Below are positions 50,848 through 57,303 of a stretch of DNA of 64,000 nt, piece by piece. Where the stretch lies: the NCBI GenBank assembly GCA_040081465.1, contig JBEBGL010000003.1:248001-312000 (forward strand). Direction: 5' to 3'. A program made the translations under genes and the position numbers. This DNA comes from UBA668 sp040081465. Its GTDB lineage: Bacteria > Actinomycetota > Acidimicrobiia > Acidimicrobiales > Ilumatobacteraceae. The notes beneath the pieces are model-generated. The model was not told where the DNA came from, searched no databases, and saw only the letters and a program-made list of their open reading frames with translations. Numbering within the stretch: position 1 is the first letter of the stretch; every line of letters starts with the position of its first letter.

Positions 50848-50969
50848 GGAGCCCATGATAGCAAAGTGTTGCGTAAGAAATAGTTGCGAACGCAAATATC
50901 TTCGGGTATGGTGATTGTTGTATCCACAACAATTGCACCCTCAAAATGGGCAACGAAAAAGGAGTCGCC
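50848..50969. promoter_or_regulatory. marR-yceI divergent control region with two palindromes
   Basis: For yceI: -35 TTGCGA (50884-50889), 17-bp spacer, -10 TATGGT (50907-50912), and AAGGAG as ribosome site before ATG 50970. For marR: -10 TATCAT (50855-50860, minus). A palindrome TTGCG-AA-CGCAA (50884-50895) covers the yceI -35, and ATTGTTG, TATCCA, CAACAAT (50914-50933) spans its predicted start point. Both are placed to let the MarR protein repress yceI. Confidence 0.65.
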
Positions 50970-51512
50970 ATGAGCGATCTGAAGGCACTAACCCCCGGAA
51001 CCTGGACCGTCGACGCAAGCCACTCGCACATCGGGTTCACCGCCCGTCACCTGATGGTCGCCAAGGTTCGCGGCAGTTTCACCGAATTCACTGGCAGCAT
51101 CACCGTTGCCGATGATCCGCTGAAGTCGAAGGTCGAAGCGACCGTCGAGGCCAAGTCGGTCAACACTGGCGACGAAGCACGTGACGCACATCTGCGCAAC
51201 GAAGACTTCTTCGACGTCGACAACCACAAGCAGTGGACGTTTGTCAGCACTGGCATCAAGCCCGCTGGCAGCAACTACGTGCTGCAGGCCGACCTCACGA
51301 TTAAGGGCGTTACCAAGCCAGTCGAGTTCGCACTCGAATTCGATGGCGTCGCGACCGACCCTTGGGGCAACACCAAGGCCGGCTTCACCGCCGAAGCAGA
51401 GATCAACCGCAAGGACTTCGGTCTCGAGTGGAACGTCGCGCTAGAAGCCGGTGGCGTTGTCGTCGGCGAGAAGGTAAAGATCACTCTGGAGATCGAAGCA
51501 CTGAAGTCCTGA
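50970..51512 (+). CDS. YceI family protein
   Basis: A 180-aa YceI domain protein with the lipocalin-like barrel pattern: GTWTVDASHSHIGFTARHLMVAKVRGSFTEF, then ARDAHLRNEDFFDVDNH and LTIKGVTKPVEFALEF. Family members bind isoprenoid or amphiphilic ligands and respond to stress. There is no signal peptide, so this one is cytoplasmic. The gene has a clear sigma70-like promoter and AAGGAG, in contrast to its leaderless neighbours, and is probably controlled by the divergent MarR. Confidence 0.92.
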   Translation: MSDLKALTPGTWTVDASHSHIGFTARHLMVAKVRGSFTEFTGSITVADDPLKSKVEATVEAKSVNTGDEARDAHLRNEDFFDVDNHKQWTFVSTGIKPAGSNYVLQADLTIKGVTKPVEFALEFDGVATDPWGNTKAGFTAEAEINRKDFGLEWNVALEAGGVVVGEKVKITLEIEALKS

Positions 51513-51553
51513 ACTGAGAGTTCTGGGTACAACGACCCGGAGGGAGAGCAGCC

Positions 51554-52027
51554 ATGTCAATCAAACGACTGAACCACGCGGTGCTTTACGTGCGCGACGC
51601 GAAGGCGTCCGCCGCGTTCTACACCAACGTGCTCGGCTTCACAGTGGAAGCCGACATGGGTGGTGGCAAGGCGATCTTCCTCCGGGCCGACGGCTCGGAC
51701 AACGACCACGACCTCGGTCTGTTCTCGGTCGGTGAGCGCGGTGTTGCATCGCAGTCAGTTGGTCTCTACCACCTGGCGTGGCAGGTGCACACGCTCGAAG
51801 AGTTAATCGCACTGCGCGCTCGACTGGTCGAGGCTGGCGCGCTTGTCGGTGAGAGCGATCATGGTGTTAGCAAGAGTCTCTACGCGAAAGATGTCGACGG
51901 CATTGAGTTCGAAATCATGTGGGCCGTCCCGCGTGCCGACTGGCCCGAGAAGGTCGGCACCATGCATCTCGACTTGGAAGCCGCTCTCGCTCGTTGGCCG
52001 CAACTCGATACCGCGACCAGCAACTAG
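51554..52027 (+). CDS. VOC (glyoxalase/dioxygenase superfamily) protein
   Basis: A 157-aa vicinal-oxygen-chelate protein with two beta-alpha-beta repeats. NHAVLYVRDAKASAAFYTNVLGF carries the first metal His; LYHLAWQV carries the second; EFEIMW supplies the Glu. This set fits extradiol dioxygenase-like and related VOC enzymes. The mRNA has a strong ribosome site (GGAGGGAGAG). It follows yceI by 42 bases and may be in its transcript. The substrate is unknown. Its TAG directly abuts the stop of the convergent epimerase gene. Confidence 0.86.
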   Translation: MSIKRLNHAVLYVRDAKASAAFYTNVLGFTVEADMGGGKAIFLRADGSDNDHDLGLFSVGERGVASQSVGLYHLAWQVHTLEELIALRARLVEAGALVGESDHGVSKSLYAKDVDGIEFEIMWAVPRADWPEKVGTMHLDLEAALARWPQLDTATSN

Positions 52028-52918
52028 CTAGCGCGCGAGTACTGCTCGCAGCGCGATCTCAAGCGTTTCGTGTTGAAACTTGAAGCCGCTGCTTTGCAGA
52101 ACCTTTGGCAACGCACGTTGCCCGCTGAGCAGCAGCCCGTCGACTAGCTCGCTACCGAGCAACAACTTCGGCGCGAACGACGGAACGGGAAAGAGCGATG
52201 GTCGGCGCAACACTTTGCCGAGCGTCTTGGCGAATTCGCTTCCGTTAACGGGTGTCGGCGCTGTGAGGTTCACAGGCCCGCGCACATCGGCGGTCAGCAG
52301 GTGTTGAATCGCGGCGACCTCGTCGGGGAGCGAGATCCAACTTTGCCATTGGCGCCCGCTGCCGAATCGTCCGCCGACGCCAAGCTTGAACAGCGGCAGC
52401 ATCTTGGCCAACGCGCCACCCTTGCCGGCGAGCACGATGCCTGTGCGCAAATGCGCCACTCGCGCGCCAGCTTCCGCTGCCGCCGTTGCGGCTTCCCACT
52501 CACGGCAAATGTCCGCGAGGAAATCGTTGCCCGCTGGCGCTGTCTCGTCGAGTTCGCGCTCGCCACTGTCGCCGTAGTAGCCGACTGCGGAGCCGCTGAG
52601 CATCACCTTCGGTCCGTTCGCCGTTGCAGCGAGCGCAGTCGCCAGCAGTTCGGTTGAGCGCACTCGGCTGTCGCGAATCTCTGCCTTGTACGAATCGGTC
52701 CAACGATGATCGCCAATTCCTGCGCCTGCGAGATGAACCACTGCATCGGCGCCATCCAAGGCGCCAGCTGAAAGTTGGCCGTTCATCGGGTCCCACTGAA
52801 TCTCGCCGGTACCCGCCGTCCGACGAACAAGTTTCACGACTTCGTGCCCATCACTAAGCAGCGACTTACATAGCGCCGATCCGATCAATCCACTGGACCC
52901 TGAGACGACGACGCGCAT
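52028..52918 (-). CDS. TIGR01777 family epimerase (YfcH-like SDR)
   Basis: A 296-aa extended SDR with the TIGR01777 pattern. VVVSGSSGLIGSALC is the NAD site, HLAGAGIGDHRWTDSYKAEIRDSRV and SGSAVGYYGDSGE follow, and the C-terminus has VNLTAPTPVNGSEFAKTLGKVLRRP plus the VLQSSGFKFQH block. The function is generally unknown, with links to cell division or carbohydrate modification. ATG 52918 is 6 nt after TACGCT in a promoter that interlocks with the divergent DUF2277 gene. Confidence 0.92.
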   Translation of the reverse strand: MRVVVSGSSGLIGSALCKSLLSDGHEVVKLVRRTAGTGEIQWDPMNGQLSAGALDGADAVVHLAGAGIGDHRWTDSYKAEIRDSRVRSTELLATALAATANGPKVMLSGSAVGYYGDSGERELDETAPAGNDFLADICREWEAATAAAEAGARVAHLRTGIVLAGKGGALAKMLPLFKLGVGGRFGSGRQWQSWISLPDEVAAIQHLLTADVRGPVNLTAPTPVNGSEFAKTLGKVLRRPSLFPVPSFAPKLLLGSELVDGLLLSGQRALPKVLQSSGFKFQHETLEIALRAVLAR

Positions 52919-52941
52919 GTGGTGAGCGTACGCTTGCAATC
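52919..52941. promoter_or_regulatory. 23-bp divergent promoter built on palindromic AGCGTACGCT
   Basis: AGCGTACGCT at 52925-52934 reads TACGCT on both strands, and the two -10 boxes share the central TA. The gap to the start codon is 6 nt on the minus side (epimerase, ATG 52918) and 7 nt on the plus side (DUF2277, ATG 52942). The 23 bases hold no ribosome site. The layout is the same as at 18597-18619. Confidence 0.65.
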
Positions 52942-53235
52942 ATGTGTCGCAACATCACAACTCTCCGAGGTCTCCAGCCGATCGCCACAACAGAGGAGAT
53001 TGAGGCCGCAGCACGACAGTACGTGCGCAAGATCAGTGGGGTGCAGAAGACATCCGAGGCAACGGAGGCCGTGTTTGAGGCGGCTGTGCGAGACATCGCC
53101 CACATCACGGCACACCTGCTGGCCGAACTACCGCCACGCAAACAACCGCCGCCGACTCTGCCTCCCCTGCGGCGCATCAACCTCGCGCGTGCTGCTGCCG
53201 TTCACATGCCCGTCGACTTACCGGGCCGCAGTTAG
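52942..53235 (+). CDS. DUF2277 family protein
   Basis: A 97-aa protein matching DUF2277: it opens MCRNITTLRGLQPIATTEEIEAAARQYVRKISG, the family signature, and has VRDIAHITAHLLAEL in the middle. The C-terminus is rich in Pro and Arg (PPRKQPPPTLPPLRR). The Cys-Arg-Asn-Ile start is strictly kept in the family, but the function is unknown. The transcript is predicted to be leaderless and divergent from the TIGR01777 gene. It ends nine bases before the convergent thioredoxin-like gene. Confidence 0.88.
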   Translation: MCRNITTLRGLQPIATTEEIEAAARQYVRKISGVQKTSEATEAVFEAAVRDIAHITAHLLAELPPRKQPPPTLPPLRRINLARAAAVHMPVDLPGRS

Positions 53236-53244
53236 CCACACGAT

Positions 53245-53856
53245 TCAGTCGAGAGCGTCGGTGATCAGACTGTCGAGCAGGTCGCCGTCGACTGCACCGA
53301 ACACCTGCTGCATTGTGCCGTCGCGTTCGATGATCACGAACGCCGGCTGCGCGGGTATCTCGAAGCGGGCGTAGACCTCGCCGCGATCGTCGCTCACCTG
53401 AGGAAAGGTGAGACCGTGCTCGTCGATGAATCCTTGGAACGATTCGTCGGTGCCGATCCACGCAATACCAACGAACTGAACTTGCCCGGCCCACCTTGCG
53501 CTTGCCTCCTCGACCGAGGGGGCTTCTCTGTTACAGGTCAGTCAAGTGGGTGCCCAGAACCAGAGTGCAATCGTTTGCCCCGCGTACTGGGTGAAGTCGA
53601 TAGTTCCGCCGCCGACCGCTGGCGCTGAGAACTGCAGCGCAGTGGGTGCCTCGGCGATCGGTGGCGCCGACGCAGGTGTAGCTGTAGGAGCAGAGGTGGC
53701 TGTAGGAGCAGAGGTAGGTGTAGGAGCAGAGGTAGCTGCAGAAGCAGTCGAGACTGCAGTGTCGTCGGTCGAATTGCCCGCCCCAGCGCACGCGCCGATC
53801 AGCGACAGCAAGCTGACGGCTGCGGGCATCGTAGATCTGACTAGCGAGCGAACCAT
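53245..53856 (-). CDS. putative selenocysteine-containing thioredoxin-like lipoprotein (UxxC, read through UGA)
   Basis: Read with UGA at 53542-53544 as Sec, this is a 203-aa lipoprotein. Residues 1-23 form a signal peptide with lipobox LIGAC (Cys23). A Ser/Thr/Pro/Ala linker (24-70) comes from 18-bp repeats. Then comes a TlpA/DsbE-like domain: LQFSAPAVGGG, IALWFWAPT, U105-Leu-Thr-Cys108, NREAPSVEEA, and IPAQPAFVII with the cis-Pro. The TGA falls exactly at the first Cys of CxxC, and the same frame stays open for 98 sense codons after it with full thioredoxin-fold sequence to the TGA at 53245. A hairpin with a GGUC loop follows the UGA. A nonsense mutation is the alternative. The sequence resembles mycobacterial MPT53/DsbF. 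Confidence 0.72.
53504..53544 (-). promoter_or_regulatory. UGA codon with SECIS-like hairpin
   Basis: Downstream of the UGA (53544-53542), 18 bases are followed by an 8-bp stem GCCCCCTC / GAGGAGGC with one C-A mismatch and a GGTC loop (53523 down to 53504). The loop begins 26 nt after the UGA, within the 16-37 nt window usual for bacterial SECIS elements, and opens with the G-G-U needed for SelB binding in known cases. Confidence 0.6.
53681..53747 (-). repeat. 18-bp tandem repeats in the lipoprotein linker
   Basis: On the plus strand gctgtaggagcagaggtg starts at 53681, with near-identical copies at 53699 and 53717 and a partial fourth. They encode the Ala-Pro-Thr-Ser linker between lipid anchor and thioredoxin domain. 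Linker length may vary between strains. Confidence 0.8.
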
Positions 53857-53891
53857 CGACCTTGACCGTACAGCCATAACCTGTTGCACGC

Positions 53892-54335
53892 ATGCGCACC
53901 CGCACCTTGTTGATCTGGGCCGTCACGTGTGGTCTCGCGATTCTGATCGCCGGTGCGTTGTTCTTTCTGGCTCTCTCCAACCAGGCCGAGCCTGCGAAGG
54001 CGCTGTCGATAGGCGACTCCGCGCAGCTCGGTGACGCGGTGGTTGTGGTGGAGCGTTACGAGGCGACCGACGACGCCATCGTGGTGACGGTGACGTTGTC
54101 GGGGGTCGATGATCCCGATGGGCTCGCCGGGTTCACGTTGATTGCTCCGGGGGAAGCCGTTTCAGTGAACGCCGAATTGGGGATCAACGCACAGATGGAT
54201 CTGCCAGCCTGCTCAGCCTTCACATCCGAGCCAGTCAGATGTCTTCTGTGGTTCGCGGCCAGCGGCTTGGAAGGCAGCGATCGTCAGTTGTTGTTCCAGC
54301 GCGCGGCCGAGAAGGTGCGCTGGAGGCTGGCGTGA
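53892..54335 (+). CDS. hypothetical membrane-anchored extracytoplasmic protein
   Basis: A 147-aa protein with one N-terminal helix (LIWAVTCGLAILIAGALFFLAL) and a beta-rich outside domain (DSAQLGDAVVVVERYEATDDAIVVTVTLSG) with two Cys (PACSAF, VRCLLWF) that could form a disulfide. The pattern recalls DUF4352-like telokin folds, but the match is not firm. It is divergent from the Sec-thioredoxin lipoprotein by 35 bases and ends before the lpd gene. TAACCT lies 9 nt before the ATG. A redox partnership with the neighbouring thioredoxin is a guess from position and the Cys pair. Confidence 0.68.
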   Translation: MRTRTLLIWAVTCGLAILIAGALFFLALSNQAEPAKALSIGDSAQLGDAVVVVERYEATDDAIVVTVTLSGVDDPDGLAGFTLIAPGEAVSVNAELGINAQMDLPACSAFTSEPVRCLLWFAASGLEGSDRQLLFQRAAEKVRWRLA

Positions 54336-54399
54336 TCTGCTGCGATACCGTGACGGGTGCACTAATCAGCCGCCGACGAGTGAATTGGAGCCGAAATCG

Positions 54400-55836
54400 A
54401 TGGAGCAGCACTTCGACCTCGTCGTAATCGGCGGTGGCCCAGGCGGCTACGGCACGGCCCTTTACGCCACCTCGGCGGGACTGAACGTCGCGCTGGTCGA
54501 AAAAGATGTGCTGGGTGGCACGTGTCTGAACCGGGGGTGCATTCCCGCGAAGGCGTTTCTCGAGACGGCGGCGACACAGCGCCACGTAAATCACGCAGCC
54601 GAGTTCGGCATCGAGGCGAGTGATGCGGGCACCACCTTCGCCGTCAACTTCCCAGTTGCGCAGGCGCGTAAGCAAAAGCTCGTCGACGGCATCGTGAAGA
54701 GCCTGTCGGGGTTACTGAAGTCGAAGAAGATCACTGTGCTCAACGGAATCGGCACGCTTGGCGCCAATCGCACGGTCACGGTGAAGCATCCCGACGGCAC
54801 GACGGACACGATTACCGGTGGCAACGTAGTGCTGGCCGCAGGCAGCGTGCCGCGCACCATCCCTGGCTTCGAACCTGCCGGCCCGGTGATGACGAGCGAC
54901 GAAGTGCTGATGCTTGACCATCTTCCCGGCCGGGTCGCGGTTATCGGCGGTGGCGCGATTGGTTGCGAGTTCGCCAGCACGTTCGCCGATCTTGGTGCGA
55001 CGGTGACGATCCTCGAAGGTATGCCCAAGATTCTTCCCGGGCTAGATGCCGATGTCGCCAACGTCGTCGTACGCAGTTTCAAGAAGCGCGCTATCGACAT
55101 CAAGACCGACATCAAGATTCTCGGGCACACACCGTTCACGGACGGAACCGGAACGACCGTTCACTATTCGACCGACGATGGCAAGGGTGCGTACGCGCAG
55201 AACCTGGAAGTCGATGCCGTTGTTGTCAGCATCGGTCGCCGCGCCTACGCAGACCAACTTGGTCTCGAAGGCACAGCTGTGAAGGTGAGCGAGCGCGGCT
55301 TTGTCGAAGTCGACGAATACTGCTTCACGGGTGAGCCGGGCGTGTACGCAGTTGGCGACCTGATCAACACTCCTGCGCTCGCACATGTGGGTTACGCGGA
55401 AGCGATTCTGGTCACCAAGCACATTCGTGGCGAGAAGCCAACTCCGATCGCATACGACCGTGTCCCGTGGGCCATCTATTGCCATCCGGAAGTCGCGTAC
55501 GTCGGGCCTAGCGAAGAAGCCGCGCGCGCTGCTGGCCACGATGTCGTCGTTGCCAAGCACCAGTTCCGCGCCAACAGCCGCGCGCAAATCCTTGGCGAGC
55601 TCGATGGTTTGGTCAAGGTCATCGCGAAGAAGAACGACGATGGCACTGCCGGGCAAGTTCTCGGCGTGCACATGGTTGGGCCATGGGTCACCGAGCAACT
55701 CAGCGGCGGCTACCTTGCCGTTAACTGGGAAGCAACGGTTGCCGAAGTGGCCGAGTACATCCAGCCACACCCGAGCCTCACTGAACTATTCGGTGAAACG
55801 ATGCTGTCGCTCACTGGCCGCAGCCTCAATGCATAA
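54400..55836 (+). CDS. lpd: dihydrolipoyl dehydrogenase (E3)
   Basis: A 478-aa flavoprotein disulfide reductase that reoxidises dihydrolipoyl groups of 2-oxoacid dehydrogenase complexes. FAD site: VVIGGGPGGYGTALYA. Redox disulfide: GGTCLNRGCIPAK. NAD site: AVIGGGAIGCEFAS. Second FAD block: VYAVGDLINTPALAHVGYAEA, and the C-terminal active-site His lies in YIQPHPSLTE. ATG 54400 is preceded by GGAG nine bases upstream; a TTG five codons earlier is less likely. It is followed by the E2 and lipoylation genes in the same direction. Confidence 0.96.
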   Translation: MEQHFDLVVIGGGPGGYGTALYATSAGLNVALVEKDVLGGTCLNRGCIPAKAFLETAATQRHVNHAAEFGIEASDAGTTFAVNFPVAQARKQKLVDGIVKSLSGLLKSKKITVLNGIGTLGANRTVTVKHPDGTTDTITGGNVVLAAGSVPRTIPGFEPAGPVMTSDEVLMLDHLPGRVAVIGGGAIGCEFASTFADLGATVTILEGMPKILPGLDADVANVVVRSFKKRAIDIKTDIKILGHTPFTDGTGTTVHYSTDDGKGAYAQNLEVDAVVVSIGRRAYADQLGLEGTAVKVSERGFVEVDEYCFTGEPGVYAVGDLINTPALAHVGYAEAILVTKHIRGEKPTPIAYDRVPWAIYCHPEVAYVGPSEEAARAAGHDVVVAKHQFRANSRAQILGELDGLVKVIAKKNDDGTAGQVLGVHMVGPWVTEQLSGGYLAVNWEATVAEVAEYIQPHPSLTELFGETMLSLTGRSLNA

Positions 55837-55855
55837 CGCTTAAGGAGTTAGCAAC

Positions 55856-57286
55856 ATGGCCGACGTCATCCTCCCGCAACTGGGCGAGACAGTCACCGAA
55901 GGCACCATCACGCGCTGGTTTAAGAAAGTCGGCGACACGATCGCCGCCGACGAGCCGCTGTTCGAGATCAGCACAGACAAGGTCGACACCGAAGTGCCGT
56001 CGCCCATCTCAGGCGTTGTGACCGAGTTGCGCGTCGCCGAGGGCGACACCGTTCCAGTCGGCGCCGTCATCGCCGTCGTCGAAGCCAGCGAAGCAGCTGG
56101 CACGCCTGCCGTGGACAAGCCAGCGGCGGCTCCCGCCGAGGTTGCCGCTGATCCTGTTGCCGAACCTGCGCCGGCCGCGGCCGTGCCACCGGCAGCTGAG
56201 GCGCTTCCGGATGAATCCGCTCAAGCACCCGCCGCCGAGCCGCTGGAAGTCGCGGTCGCCGCGTCGTCGGCCGATGAATCCGAGCGGTCGGCGTCGAACG
56301 GCGACCATCGGCTGCTTTCGCCCGTCGTGCGTCGTCTTGTTGCAGAACACGCCATCAACCCCGACGACATCACCGGCACAGGCCCGGGCGGTCGCATCAC
56401 GCGCGACGACGTTCTCGATTTCATCGATCGCAAGCACCTCACTGCTGGGGCAACGACCGCTCCAACTGCGGCAGCGACCACACCTGCACCCGCAGCCACG
56501 GCCATCGCGGCCCCTGCTGCGTCGCCGGCGGCGCCTGCTGCCAGTGCACCCGCACCCGTTGTGCGCACAGGCGAGCGCGACACGAAAGTCGCGCTCAGCA
56601 AAATTCGCAAACTGACGGGTAGTCACATGGTGATGAGCAAGGGCGTCAGCCCGCACGCCTTTAGTGTCGTAGAAGTCGACTTCGCCAACGTCGACGTCAC
56701 GCGCAGCGCTGTCAAGGCTGAGTGGAAGGCCGCCGAGGGTTTCGGTCTCACGTATCTACCGTTCATCACTCGCGCGGTTGTCGACGCGCTCGTCGAGTTC
56801 CCGCACCTCAACGCCAGTGTGGCCGACACCGATTTGGTCGTGCACAACTTCATCGACATCGGCATCGCCGTCGACCTCGACTACCAAGGCCTGCTGGTTC
56901 CAGTCGTGCGCTCGGCCGAGGGTAAGCGGTTGCGCGCCATTGCTCGCGAGATCAACGATCTCGCTGCCCGCACTCGCACTCGTAAGTTGAGCCCCGACGA
57001 AATCATCGGCGGCACATTCACCATCAGCAACAACGGTTCGGCCGGCAGCGTGTTGACGATGCCGATCATCAACCAGCCGCAGGTCGCGATCCTTTCCACC
57101 GATGCGATCGTGCGTAAGCCAGTTGTCGCCCGGTTGGGTGATGGTGGCGAGGCGATCGTCATCCACCCAGTCGGCAACTTGGCGATGAGCTGGGATCACC
57201 GCGCGTTCGACGGCGCATACGCGGCAGGCTTCCTGGTGCGGGTGAAGGAACTGCTCGAGACCCGCGACTGGTCGCAGGAACTCTGA
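55856..57286 (+). CDS. dihydrolipoamide acyltransferase (E2)
   Basis: A 476-aa E2 component. Residues 1-75 are a lipoyl domain whose lipoylated Lys is in FEISTDKVDTEVPSP. A Pro/Ala linker leads to the peripheral-subunit-binding domain (LLSPVVRRLVAEHAINPDDITGTGPGGRITRDDVLDF, about residues 155-190). A second Pro/Ala linker follows, then the catalytic domain ending AMSWDHRAFDGAYAAGFL with the active His and Asp. In actinobacteria one such E2 can serve AceE and the 2-oxoglutarate E1; which applies here is open. It has a strong ribosome site (AAGGAG) and lies 20 bases after lpd. Confidence 0.94.
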   Translation: MADVILPQLGETVTEGTITRWFKKVGDTIAADEPLFEISTDKVDTEVPSPISGVVTELRVAEGDTVPVGAVIAVVEASEAAGTPAVDKPAAAPAEVAADPVAEPAPAAAVPPAAEALPDESAQAPAAEPLEVAVAASSADESERSASNGDHRLLSPVVRRLVAEHAINPDDITGTGPGGRITRDDVLDFIDRKHLTAGATTAPTAAATTPAPAATAIAAPAASPAAPAASAPAPVVRTGERDTKVALSKIRKLTGSHMVMSKGVSPHAFSVVEVDFANVDVTRSAVKAEWKAAEGFGLTYLPFITRAVVDALVEFPHLNASVADTDLVVHNFIDIGIAVDLDYQGLLVPVVRSAEGKRLRAIAREINDLAARTRTRKLSPDEIIGGTFTISNNGSAGSVLTMPIINQPQVAILSTDAIVRKPVVARLGDGGEAIVIHPVGNLAMSWDHRAFDGAYAAGFLVRVKELLETRDWSQEL

Positions 57287-57303
57287 ATCGGCGTGTCGCC
57301 GAC

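Noticed and set aside
53542..53856. Short lipoprotein of about 104 aa ending at the TGA at 53542
   Set aside because: The same frame continues past the TGA with a complete thioredoxin C-terminal half, and the TGA sits at the catalytic Cys. A truncated protein would lack the active site. The Sec reading explains more.
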